A model generated the notes under the pieces. That model was not told where the DNA came from. It worked only from the letters and a program-made list of their open reading frames with translations, and ran no database searches. DNA of 64,000 nucleotides. Origin: Sphingomonas leidyi. Lineage in GTDB: Bacteria; Pseudomonadota; Alphaproteobacteria; Sphingomonadales; Sphingomonadaceae. Both the position numbers and the translations under genes were made by a program. The stretch lies in the NCBI RefSeq assembly GCF_011761945.1, contig NZ_JAASQV010000004.1, positions 186,001 through 250,000 of the forward strand. The letters run 5' to 3'. Of this stretch, positions 16,606-24,989 are shown piece after piece; positions within the stretch are counted from its first letter, which is position 1; each line of letters starts with the position of its first letter.

Positions 16606-17574
16606 GTGGCAGTCTATACGCAGGTTTCGGCGGAGGCGCTGAGCGCGTTCCTCGACAGGTTCGACGTCGGCGAACTCGTCTCGGCCAAGGGCATCGCCGA
16701 GGGCGTGGAGAATTCCAACTACCTGGTGGACACGACGAAGAGCCGCTTCATCCTGACGCTCTACGAGAAGCGCGTCGCTGCTGGCGACCTGCCCTATTTC
16801 ATGGCGCTGCTCGATCATCTGGCGGGCAAGGGCCTGCCGGTGCCGCCGGCGGTGCCCGACCGCGCCGGCACGCTGATCCACGAACTGGAGGGACGCCCGG
16901 CCTGCCTGATCCAGTTCCTCTCGGGCGTCTCCGTATCGCACCCGACACCGGCCCAGGCGCACGCCGCCGCCGAGGCGATGGGCAGGATGCATGCCGCCGC
17001 CGCCGACTTCCCGCTCGACCGGCCCAACTCGATGGGCTTCGACACCTGGCTGCCGCTGTTCGAGCGCTGCGGCCACAGCCTCGACGAGATCCAGCCCGGC
17101 CTCTACGACGATATCGGCTTCGCCCTCGACGATGTGCGCTCCGCATGGCCTGGCGACTATCTGGACCGCTGCGCGATCCATGCCGACCTCTTCCCCGACA
17201 ATGTGCTGATGCTCGGCAATCGGGTCACCGGCCTGATCGACTTCTATTTCGCCTGTACCGACATCCGGGTCTATGATCTCGCGGTGATGCATGCCGCCTG
17301 GTCGTTCGACGCCAGCGGCCGCGCGCACGACAAGGCGGTCGGCGACGCACTGATCCAGGGCTATGCGCAAAGCTTTCCGCTCAGCGATCTGGAGCGGGCG
17401 GAATTCCCGGTGCTGGCAACCGGTGCCTGCATCCGCTTCACCTTGTCGCGCGCCTGGGACTGGCTCAACACGCCCGCGGACGCGCTGGTGACGCGCAAGG
17501 ATCCCCTCGCCTTCTGGCGACGCGTGAAAACCTATGACAACGCCCTCGGCAGCCGGCTAAGGACGCTCGCCTGA
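16606..17574 (+). CDS. thrB: Homoserine kinase (phosphotransferase-fold type)
   Basis: A 322-residue kinase of the APH/choline-kinase-like fold used for threonine synthesis in alpha- and gammaproteobacteria, not the GHMP type. ENSNYLVDT is the nucleotide-binding segment, CAIHADLFPDNVLM the catalytic Brenner-type loop and GLIDFYFACTDIRVYDLA the metal-binding segment. GTG is chosen as start, preceded by GAAGGGGGAAAT; the longer frame begins in the ispH spacer repeat. Its stop overlaps the rnhA start (TGATG). Confidence 0.93.
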   Translation: MAVYTQVSAEALSAFLDRFDVGELVSAKGIAEGVENSNYLVDTTKSRFILTLYEKRVAAGDLPYFMALLDHLAGKGLPVPPAVPDRAGTLIHELEGRPACLIQFLSGVSVSHPTPAQAHAAAEAMGRMHAAAADFPLDRPNSMGFDTWLPLFERCGHSLDEIQPGLYDDIGFALDDVRSAWPGDYLDRCAIHADLFPDNVLMLGNRVTGLIDFYFACTDIRVYDLAVMHAAWSFDASGRAHDKAVGDALIQGYAQSFPLSDLERAEFPVLATGACIRFTLSRAWDWLNTPADALVTRKDPLAFWRRVKTYDNALGSRLRTLA

Positions 17575-18011
17575 TGGAATTGCAACATGTCGAGATCGCC
17601 ACCGATGGCGCGTGCAAGGGCAACCCGGGCAAGGGCGGCTGGGGCGTGGTGCTGCGCATGGGCGGCGTCGAGAAGGAACTCTCCGGCGGCGAGAAGCACA
17701 CCACCAACAACCGCATGGAGCTGATGGCGGCGATCCAGGGGCTGAACGCGCTCAAGCGCCCCTGCCACGTCACCCTGTCGACCGACAGCCGCTACGTGAT
17801 GGACGGCCTGACCAAGTGGATCCATGGCTGGCTGAAGAACGGCTGGAAGACCGCCGACAAGAAGCCGGTGAAGAATGCGGACCTGTGGCAGGAACTGCTC
17901 GCCGCCGCCAAGCCGCACCGCGTGGAATGGGTGTGGGTGAAGGGCCATGCCGGCCATCCCGACAACGAGCGCGCCGACAAGCTGGCCAGCGACGCCGCGC
18001 TCGCCGCCTAA
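17574..18011 (+). CDS. rnhA: Ribonuclease HI
   Basis: A 145-residue RNase H1 that cleaves RNA in RNA-DNA hybrids. The acidic catalytic set is complete: Asp11 (ATDGACKGNPG), Glu49 (NNRMEL), Asp71 (STDSRYV) and Asp135 (NERADKLA), with His125 in the flexible loop (VKGHAGHPDN). The basic-handle region (WLKNGWKTADKKPVKN) is present. Coupled to thrB by a TGATG overlap. Confidence 0.97.
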   Translation: MELQHVEIATDGACKGNPGKGGWGVVLRMGGVEKELSGGEKHTTNNRMELMAAIQGLNALKRPCHVTLSTDSRYVMDGLTKWIHGWLKNGWKTADKKPVKNADLWQELLAAAKPHRVEWVWVKGHAGHPDNERADKLASDAALAA

Positions 18012-18036
18012 GGGCCGGCGCCCCGCCTCCACCGCT

Positions 18037-19242
18037 TCAGGCGCCGAGCGCGCCCGCCATCAGCGTCTGGGTGATCTCCTGCAGCGGCGGCGCCGCATAG
18101 GACAGGAGCTGTATCATCCCCACGAACGCGAGATCGTTCTCGGGGTCGACCCAGAACCAGGTGCCCGCGGCGCCGTCCCAATGATAGGTGCCGCGCCCCA
18201 CCGGCACCCCGGCAAGGGCGGGATCGGTGAAGACCACGCCGTTATAGCCATAGCCGAAGCCGGGCCGGAACTTCTGGTGCCCGGCGACGAAGCGCGTCTC
18301 GAGCAGCGCGTCGGGCAGGCGGTTGGTCATCTGCGCGCGCACGCCCGCGGCACTGACGATCCGGCGCCCCGCCAGCGTTCCGCCGTTCAGCAGCATCTGC
18401 GCATAGCGGGCATAGTCGAGCGCCGTCGAATAGAGCCCGGCACCCCCCATGGCGAGGCCGGGCTCGCGCTCCGGATCCGGGCGCATCGGATTGACCGCGA
18501 GCTTCTCCAGCGGTCCGTCCAGCGGCTTGAAATAGAGGCTGGCGAGGCGATGGCGCCGCTCCGGCGGCACGAAGAAGCCGGTATCGACCATGCCCAGCGG
18601 CTCGAAGATGCGCGTGCGCATGAAGTCGGCCAGGCGCTGGCCGCTCAGCCGCTCGACGATCGCCCCCTGCACGTCCATCGACAGGCTGTAGCGCCACAAG
18701 GTCCCGGGCTGGTGCGCGAGCGGCACCGTCGCCAGCCGGGCGACCATCTCGTCCAGATCCGCGGCGCCGAGGATGCGCGCCTGCCGGTACAGCGCCTCGA
18801 TCCGGTCCTTCGGCTCGCCGAGCGGCAGGCCATAGGCGAAGCCGGCACGGTGCGTCATCAGTTCGGCCATGGTCGGCGGATGATCGGGCGCGACGCGGCC
18901 ATCCTCTCCCGCCAGCACCTGGAGATCGGCCAGTTCGGGGAGGTGGCGCGCGATGGGATCCTCAGGCCGCCACAAGCCCTGGTCGTGCAGGATCATCATC
19001 GCCGTGGCGGTGATCGGCTTGGTCATCGAGAAGATGCGGAAGATCGCGTCCTCGGCGAGCGGCGTGCCGGCTTCGATGTCGTCCAGGCCCAGGCTGCGGA
19101 TGCGCGCGATCCGGCCATGGCGCAGCGTGAGCGTGACCGCGCCGGCGACCACGCCCGCATCGATCCGCGCCTGTATCGCGGCATCGACGGCATCGAGCCC
19201 GCCGGCGGCGAGGCCGACCTGCTCCGGGGCGACCCGCTCCAT
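18037..19242 (-). CDS. Serine hydrolase of the beta-lactamase/EstB type (class C fold)
   Basis: A 401-residue cytosolic protein without a signal peptide. The nucleophile motif SMTK is at Ser72-Lys75 (IFSMTKPITATAM), and WRYSLSMDVQG supplies the tyrosine of the YxS/N motif. Members act as esterases, peptidases or transesterases; substrate unknown. ATG overlaps the stop of the beta-mannosidase gene (TGATG), so the two are co-translated, suggesting deacylation of a mannoside or a shared nutrient. Confidence 0.85.
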   Translation of the reverse strand: MERVAPEQVGLAAGGLDAVDAAIQARIDAGVVAGAVTLTLRHGRIARIRSLGLDDIEAGTPLAEDAIFRIFSMTKPITATAMMILHDQGLWRPEDPIARHLPELADLQVLAGEDGRVAPDHPPTMAELMTHRAGFAYGLPLGEPKDRIEALYRQARILGAADLDEMVARLATVPLAHQPGTLWRYSLSMDVQGAIVERLSGQRLADFMRTRIFEPLGMVDTGFFVPPERRHRLASLYFKPLDGPLEKLAVNPMRPDPEREPGLAMGGAGLYSTALDYARYAQMLLNGGTLAGRRIVSAAGVRAQMTNRLPDALLETRFVAGHQKFRPGFGYGYNGVVFTDPALAGVPVGRGTYHWDGAAGTWFWVDPENDLAFVGMIQLLSYAAPPLQEITQTLMAGALGA

Positions 19243-21695
19243 CAGTTGCGCCCGTTCCAGCTGGAGACCCGGATCGCTTCGGAGCGTATTTCGCCGCCGC
19301 CGGCGCGCGTGATCGTGACGATGCGCTCCTCGCCCCCCGCCAGGTCGAAATGATTGTCGCTGAAGCGCAGCGCCGGATCGTCCGAGCGGAGCCGGACGGC
19401 GAGCGCATAGCGTTCCGCCGCGATGCCGATGCGCAGCCCGGCGCCCATCGGCTCGCAGCGCACCCGCAGCCCGGGATCGGGCGCCAGCGCCAGATCCTTC
19501 ACCGGCGCAAGGAGCGTCCGGTTCGCGGGGAACGCCCCGCCGGCACTGCGCACCGTCAGCGCATGCGCCGCGGAATGCGCGGCAGGGCCCCGCCAGATAC
19601 AGGCGCTGCCATTCGCCGCCGCTTCGAACGGCACCCGCTCCTCCCGCTCGGCGCCGCCGGCCAGCCGCGCCAGCGCGATGACGGCGATGTCGCGGACCGG
19701 CGCGAGCCCGTCATTGGTGATCCACAGCTCCGCAGCATCGCCGTCCAGCCGGAACGACGCCAGCACCGGCGCGAAGGCGCGGCGGGTGGCGTACCATGCC
19801 GATTTGGCGACACCGTCATGGTCGATCAGGCTCCAGCTCACGCAGGGCCAGCAATCATTGTGCTGCCAGATCAGCGCGCCCGAACAATGCGGCTTGCGGC
19901 GGCGATAATGCTCGATGCCGAACTTCAGCCCCTCGGCCTGGGTGAGCATGGTGAAATCGACATAATCGGCAAGCGTCGCCGGCAGGCCGGTGACCGGCGC
20001 CATCATCGCGCTCGCCTTGTCGGCCACGTCCTTGATCCGATCGAGAAATCCCTGGCTGCCCAGCACCAGGTCCTCGGGCGCCATCCAGCGCTCGAGCGTG
20101 CCGATATCGGGCGCGCCCTGGATGCCGAACTCGCTGACGAAGCGGGCCATGTCCTCGGCATAGCGCGTGAAGGCGACGCCTTCGGGCGAGCTGTCGTTGC
20201 CGCCCATCGCATCGGTGTCCGGCACCAGCGGGATGCCGTGCCACACCGTCCAGTTGTGGACGTCGCCGCCGCGCATGGAATTGGGGCTCGGGCCGCCCCA
20301 GGGGCTGCTCGGCCAATAGGGCGTGGCGGGATCGAGATCGGCGAGAATGCCGGGAATCAGTTCGTCGTAGAATTTCAGCCCGGCCAGCGGCGTGGCGGTG
20401 CCGGCGGCGTGGTCGGCGAAGAACTGGATGCCCTGATTCTCGTTGTTGCCGCACCAGAGCGCCAGGCAGGCATGGTGGCGCAGGCGCGACACCTGCTCGA
20501 CCACTTCGGCACGGACATTCTCGACAAAGGCGGGATCGTCGTCCGGATAGGGCGCGCAGGCGAACATGAAATCCTGCCACACCAGCAGGCCGAGCCGGTC
20601 GCACTCCGCATAGAAGATGTCGTGCTCGTAGATGCCGCCGCCCCAGACGCGGATCATGTTCATGTTGGCGCCGACCGCGCGATCGAGCAGGTCGCGATAA
20701 CTGGCATCCGGGATCGCGCCGACGAAGGAACTCGCGGGCACCCAGTTGGCGCCCTTGGCGAAGATCGGGACGCCGTTGAGCACGAAGCGGAAGAAGCTGG
20801 TGCCCGGCTCGTCGGGATCCGGCGACTGGTCGATCGCGATGGTGCGGATGCCGACACGGTGGCGGATCGCCTGCCCGTCGATGGTCGCGACCAGCGTGTA
20901 GAGCGGCTGTGCGCCCAGCTCGGCAGTCCACCAGAGCTGGGGGTCGGGCACCGTCATCGCGACCGGGCCCGAACCGTGCCGGGACGCGCGGGCGACGGAA
21001 ATGCCAGCGGGGTCGAGCAGTTCGACGGCGACGTCGACAGGCCCGGAGAGATCGAGATCGACCGTGACTTCCGCTGCCCCCGCGATCGAGCGCGTCGTGA
21101 AGTTCAGGCTGCGGAGCGTCGCCGCGCGCCGGGGCTCGATGCGCGCCGGCTTCCAGATGCCGATGGTCGGCAGGTCGGGCCCCCAGTCCCAGCCCCAGCC
21201 GAACTGCGCCTTGCGCATCAGCGTGCGGCGCGAGCGGCTGATCCGATCGGTGAAGACCGGCCAGACGGGCAGCGGCGCGCCGGCGACCTTCGCGGCGGTG
21301 GGGTGGAAGCGGATGCCGAGATCGTGCGTGCCGGGCGCATGCCCGGACAGGTCGAAGCGCCAGCTGCGGAACATGTTGTCGGCGCTGCCGATCGGCACTC
21401 CGTCCAGATGGATGTCGGCAAAGGTGTCGAGACCTTCGAACACCAGCGCGTCATCGCCGCCGATCTCGATCCGCGCATGCCACCACCATTCGCGGTCGCG
21501 CACCCAGGCCGCGGCCGCCTCGTTCCGCCCGGCATAGGGATCGGCGAGCCGGCCCGCCTCGATCAGCGCGCGATAGGTGTCGCCGGGCGCATCGGCGGGG
21601 ATCCAGCCCGCGCCCTGCCCGTGCGCGGCGCCGGCGGGCCCGCCTTCGCCGGGCGCAAAATCCCGTATCCGCCAGGCACTGACGAATTCGCTCAT
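19242..21695 (-). CDS. Beta-mannosidase-type glycoside hydrolase family 2 protein
   Basis: An 817-residue GH2 enzyme. Order: sugar-binding jelly roll (about 1-190), immunoglobulin-like domain (to about 295), TIM barrel (300-620) and C-terminal beta domains. NMIRVWGGGIYEHDIFYAEC and LLVWQDFMFACAPYP mark the mannosidase branch. The acid/base is Glu419 in LWCGNNENQG and the nucleophile Glu522 in FVSEFGIQG. No signal peptide, so it probably removes terminal beta-mannose from imported oligosaccharides. First gene of a two-gene unit with the serine hydrolase. Confidence 0.9.
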   Translation of the reverse strand: MSEFVSAWRIRDFAPGEGGPAGAAHGQGAGWIPADAPGDTYRALIEAGRLADPYAGRNEAAAAWVRDREWWWHARIEIGGDDALVFEGLDTFADIHLDGVPIGSADNMFRSWRFDLSGHAPGTHDLGIRFHPTAAKVAGAPLPVWPVFTDRISRSRRTLMRKAQFGWGWDWGPDLPTIGIWKPARIEPRRAATLRSLNFTTRSIAGAAEVTVDLDLSGPVDVAVELLDPAGISVARASRHGSGPVAMTVPDPQLWWTAELGAQPLYTLVATIDGQAIRHRVGIRTIAIDQSPDPDEPGTSFFRFVLNGVPIFAKGANWVPASSFVGAIPDASYRDLLDRAVGANMNMIRVWGGGIYEHDIFYAECDRLGLLVWQDFMFACAPYPDDDPAFVENVRAEVVEQVSRLRHHACLALWCGNNENQGIQFFADHAAGTATPLAGLKFYDELIPGILADLDPATPYWPSSPWGGPSPNSMRGGDVHNWTVWHGIPLVPDTDAMGGNDSSPEGVAFTRYAEDMARFVSEFGIQGAPDIGTLERWMAPEDLVLGSQGFLDRIKDVADKASAMMAPVTGLPATLADYVDFTMLTQAEGLKFGIEHYRRRKPHCSGALIWQHNDCWPCVSWSLIDHDGVAKSAWYATRRAFAPVLASFRLDGDAAELWITNDGLAPVRDIAVIALARLAGGAEREERVPFEAAANGSACIWRGPAAHSAAHALTVRSAGGAFPANRTLLAPVKDLALAPDPGLRVRCEPMGAGLRIGIAAERYALAVRLRSDDPALRFSDNHFDLAGGEERIVTITRAGGGEIRSEAIRVSSWNGRN

Positions 21696-21834
21696 GATCC
21701 AGCCCTCTTCAGTTTCGGAGGCGCGCCGATCGGGCGGCGGACGCCTCCATATTCACCTCACAAGAACATCCGCATGCGTCGGCGCCGCCATCCTCGCTCG
21801 GCGACAACGGGCGCGAACGGGGAACCCCATGGGG

Positions 21835-22533
21835 TCAGCCGGCCGCCGCCGCCCGGGCCTCGGCACGGTCGCGACAAATGCCTTCGAAGCCGAACGCCAG
21901 GAAGCGCGCCATGCGCGCCTTCACCGCGGGAAAATCCTCGGACTTGCACAGCCCCTGGGACAGTTGGTCGATGCGGCCGGTGCGGGCCAGGGTCATCACC
22001 AGCGCGCCGGTGACGAAATGATAGCCCCAGAAAATATCCTCTTCCGGGCATTCCGGCAGCGCCTGCTTGAGCAGCCCGATCAGCTTGAGCACGACCGGAT
22101 CGAAATGCTCGTCGAACAGCTTGGCGCCCCAGACCGGCGCCATCGCCACCTGGGCGCCCAGGCCGGCGAAGTTGCGCCAGCCCTCGCCGCCCTGGATGTA
22201 GAGATCGAGATCGGTGTCGAGGAACGCGCGCAGCGCCCCCTCCACCGTCGGCTTGCCGCGGCATTCGCCGGCATAGCGATCGAGCGCCGCCATGCGCTTG
22301 TCCGCCGTCACATGAGCGCGACGGGCGAAGACGGCGTCGAACATCGCCTTCTTGTCGTCGAAATAATAATGGAGGAGCGAGGTGTGGACGTCCGCCTGCT
22401 GCGCCACGTCCTTCAGCGTCACGCCATAGAGCCCGCGCTGCGAGAAGAGATATTCCGCCGCGTCGAGGATCACTTCCAGCGTCTCGGCGCGCTGCTGCGC
22501 CTTGGTGCGCCGCTTGGGCTTGGCTTCGGTCAT
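21835..22533 (-). CDS. TetR-family transcriptional regulator
   Basis: A 232-residue regulator. The N-terminal helix-turn-helix (VILDAAEYLFSQRGLYGVTL, then DVAQQADVHTSLLHYYFDDK) is canonical TetR; the C-terminal two-thirds is an all-helical ligand domain. ATG at 22533 is used since GGAGCGACA precedes it; a longer frame adds 23 residues. It lies downstream of the TonB receptor on the same strand. It is a likely candidate to bind the TGAyTCAykAATCA sites at 24939-24980 and 33491, an inference from position only. Confidence 0.88.
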   Translation of the reverse strand: MTEAKPKRRTKAQQRAETLEVILDAAEYLFSQRGLYGVTLKDVAQQADVHTSLLHYYFDDKKAMFDAVFARRAHVTADKRMAALDRYAGECRGKPTVEGALRAFLDTDLDLYIQGGEGWRNFAGLGAQVAMAPVWGAKLFDEHFDPVVLKLIGLLKQALPECPEEDIFWGYHFVTGALVMTLARTGRIDQLSQGLCKSEDFPAVKARMARFLAFGFEGICRDRAEARAAAAG

Positions 22534-22676
22534 TGTCGCTCCATCGATCGACGCGCCCCTGCCGCCAGCAATTGCCGAAGAAGAAAGGCCCGCCTGATCC
22601 ATGGCTTTTGTCTATCTTGGTCCCGGATGCAAATGCCGCCCCGCGGACCGGCCGGCGCCGGCCCGCGGGCACGGGA

Positions 22677-24884
22677 TCAGAAGGTGCGGCTGACGCGCAG
22701 GCCATATTGGCGCGGCGCGCCGGCGAGGCGGCGATTGCCGTTGATCGCCGCGACATAATGCGCGTCGGTCAGGTTGGTCGAATAGGCGGCGATCGACCAG
22801 GGGCCGGTCGCGAGCGTCAATTGCGCGTTGACGATGTCGCGCGCGCCGATCCGGTCGCCGCGGGCGACGTTCTGGAACAGCGTACCCCACACCGCGCCGA
22901 TATGCGCATAGTCGACCCGCGGGGTCAGCGTCGCGTCGCCGCCCAGCGCGATGGTATATTGCGCACCGGCGCTCAGCGTGAACTTCGGCGCATAGGCCTG
23001 CTCGTTGCCGGTCAGGTCGAGGCAACGCGCCGTGGTCGGGCCGGTCGCCGGGTTGCAGACGGCAGGCGCGGCGCCGAGCCGGGAATCGGCGGCATGGAAG
23101 TTGCCGAGCTCCGAATTCGAGACCGAGCCCGACAGGTCGAACGAGAAGGCATCGAAATTGCCCTGGGCCGAGAATTCGACGCCATAGAGCTTGGTCTTGC
23201 CGGGCACATTGTAGATCGACGAGATGCTGGGCGTCGTTGGATCGACGATGTTGACCTGGAAGCCCTTATACTCGTTGTAATAGCCGCCGAGCTGCGTGCG
23301 CAGGCGGCCGCCCATGAAGGTGCCCTTCCAGCCGATCTCGTAATCGGTCACGTCCTCGGCGGCGAAGGCGCGGGGCGGCGCGCCGACCAGGTTCGGGCCA
23401 TTGAGCCCGCCCGCCTTGCTGCCCGTCGCGACAAAGGCATAGAGGAAGTTGCTGGCATCGACCGTCCAGTTGAGCGCCACCTTGCCGTTCAGCTTCTTGT
23501 CGGCAGTGAAGTCGTGCTGGGCGAGCTGGAGCGGCGGATATTGGGGCGTGGTCGACACCGCGTCGTTGCGCGACGTGGTGCGCGACCAGCGCGCGCCGAC
23601 GGTGAGCTGCAATCCCTTGGTCAGCTCGTAGCCGACCTGGCCGAACGCAGCGAGCGCGGACTTGGGATTGGTGCCTTCGATCGCCACGTCGATCAGCACC
23701 GGGAACAGGTTGGGCGTCACGTCGCTGAAATAGCCGCCCTTGGGAATGATGATCTTGTCGCTCTGCCAATAGCCGCCGAGCACCCAGGTGAAGGGGCCGG
23801 TGTCGGGCGAGACGATGTTGAATTCCTGCGACCAGATCTCCTCGCTGATCTTGTCGTGGAACGCGGTCTGCGGCGCGGCCAGGCTGGGCGCGTTGGCGGT
23901 GCCGTCCGAATCATAGTCGATCTGGGTGGTGCCGCGCTGATAGCCGCTGATCGAGCGCAGGGTCACGCCGCCATCGGTGGTATAGGCCATGTTGAGCACG
24001 ATGCGGCCGAACTCGTCGCGCCCGTTCAGATAGGTGTTGTTGGCGACGTTGAGCGGATCGCCGGTGGCGGTCGCCGGGCCGGCGGGCAGGCCGCCATATT
24101 CGATGTTGTTATAGTCGCCCTTCAGCAGCACGCGGAAGTTCGCGCTGGGCTGCCAGAGCATGCTGGCGCGACCGCTATAGTCGCGACGGTTGCCGGGGTT
24201 GCCGGTCCAGGGGCCGCTCACATTGTAGAAGGTGTCGCGCCGTTCCATGTTGCCGGCGAAGCGGAATGCCAGCGTATCGCTCGCCGGCAGGTTGACTGCG
24301 CCCTGGAGCTTGATGTCGTTGTAATTGCCGTACTGGGCAAGCGCATAGCCCTTCACCATGTCGGTCGACGGGTTCACTTCGGTGATGAACACTGCGCCGC
24401 CAGTGGCATTGCCGCCCGCGAACGTGCCCTGCGGGCCGCGCAGCACCTCGACGCTGGCGATGTCGTAATAGGGCTCGGACTGGAAATAGCCCGGCAGCGT
24501 GGCGACGCCGTCGCGATAGGTGACGACGCCGACGCCGATGGCGCTGGTCTGCTCGGTCTTGCCGATGCCGCGAATGTTGAACGCATTGCCCTGGCCGGTG
24601 GTGTTGACGGTGAGCGAGGGCGTGGCGAACTGGAGCTGCTCCACGCCGTTGACGCTCTTCTTCACCAGGTCGTCGCCGGTCAGCACGGTGGCGGCGACGC
24701 CGGTGCGCTGCAGGCTGGTCGAGCGGCGCTCGGCGGTGACGACGATCTCGCTCGAATGGTCGACGGGCGCATCCGCCTGGGCGGCCGGCGCGGGATCGGT
24801 GGTGGTGGCGGCGGTCTGCGCCTGCGCGGCGCCCGCGCTCATCAATGCGACGGCAGAAACCGTCAGCCAGCAAAAGGCCTTCAT
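22677..24884 (-). CDS. TonB-dependent outer-membrane receptor
   Basis: A 735-residue receptor: signal peptide (ends AAQAQ), TonB-box region EIVVTAERR, plug domain with FNIRGIGKTEQTS and VEVLRGPQGTFAGGNATGG, and a 22-strand barrel ending in the terminal aromatic strand LRVSRTF. The plug type is that of the large sphingomonad group importing hydrophobic or aromatic compounds and siderophores; the ligand cannot be read. Two palindromes lie in its promoter region. Neighbouring acyl-CoA ligase, esterase and thiolase genes suggest uptake of an acyl or ester compound. Confidence 0.93.
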   Translation of the reverse strand: MKAFCWLTVSAVALMSAGAAQAQTAATTTDPAPAAQADAPVDHSSEIVVTAERRSTSLQRTGVAATVLTGDDLVKKSVNGVEQLQFATPSLTVNTTGQGNAFNIRGIGKTEQTSAIGVGVVTYRDGVATLPGYFQSEPYYDIASVEVLRGPQGTFAGGNATGGAVFITEVNPSTDMVKGYALAQYGNYNDIKLQGAVNLPASDTLAFRFAGNMERRDTFYNVSGPWTGNPGNRRDYSGRASMLWQPSANFRVLLKGDYNNIEYGGLPAGPATATGDPLNVANNTYLNGRDEFGRIVLNMAYTTDGGVTLRSISGYQRGTTQIDYDSDGTANAPSLAAPQTAFHDKISEEIWSQEFNIVSPDTGPFTWVLGGYWQSDKIIIPKGGYFSDVTPNLFPVLIDVAIEGTNPKSALAAFGQVGYELTKGLQLTVGARWSRTTSRNDAVSTTPQYPPLQLAQHDFTADKKLNGKVALNWTVDASNFLYAFVATGSKAGGLNGPNLVGAPPRAFAAEDVTDYEIGWKGTFMGGRLRTQLGGYYNEYKGFQVNIVDPTTPSISSIYNVPGKTKLYGVEFSAQGNFDAFSFDLSGSVSNSELGNFHAADSRLGAAPAVCNPATGPTTARCLDLTGNEQAYAPKFTLSAGAQYTIALGGDATLTPRVDYAHIGAVWGTLFQNVARGDRIGARDIVNAQLTLATGPWSIAAYSTNLTDAHYVAAINGNRRLAGAPRQYGLRVSRTF

Positions 24885-24938
24885 GCTATCCTCCCAAGAG
24901 CGCCCCTCTTTGCGAGGTGGCGTTGCGACTCAACTTAC

Positions 24939-24980
24939 TGACTCACGAATCAAGTTGAACATTCATTGATTCATAAATCA
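24939..24980 (-). promoter_or_regulatory. Paired TGAyTCAykAATCA operators before the TonB receptor
   Basis: Two near-palindromic 14-mers, TGACTCACGAATCA (24939-24952) and TGATTCATAAATCA (24967-24980), the second inside the longer palindrome TTGATTCATAAATCAA. On the minus strand a possible -35 TTCAAC (24959-24954) lies between them, so one site would sit in the promoter spacer and one just upstream. A third copy is at 33491. TetR control is the simplest reading. Confidence 0.6.
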
Positions 24981-24989
24981 AGATCATAA

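Noticed and set aside
15457..17370. Extension of the lipoprotein frame far upstream, opposite ispH and thrB
   Set aside because: Antisense to two secure genes and without any motif; only the part after the lipoprotein signal is real.
15565..18011. ispH-thrB-rnhA as an unusual grouping
   Set aside because: This order is common in alphaproteobacteria, so it is not novel.
18037..19242. Antibiotic-resistance beta-lactamase
   Set aside because: The three SxxK proteins in the window are class-C-fold serine hydrolases with esterase/peptidase-type motifs and contexts; no resistance role is supported.
19350..22013. An 887-codon plus-strand open frame
   Set aside because: Shadow of the beta-mannosidase gene, which has both catalytic glutamates.
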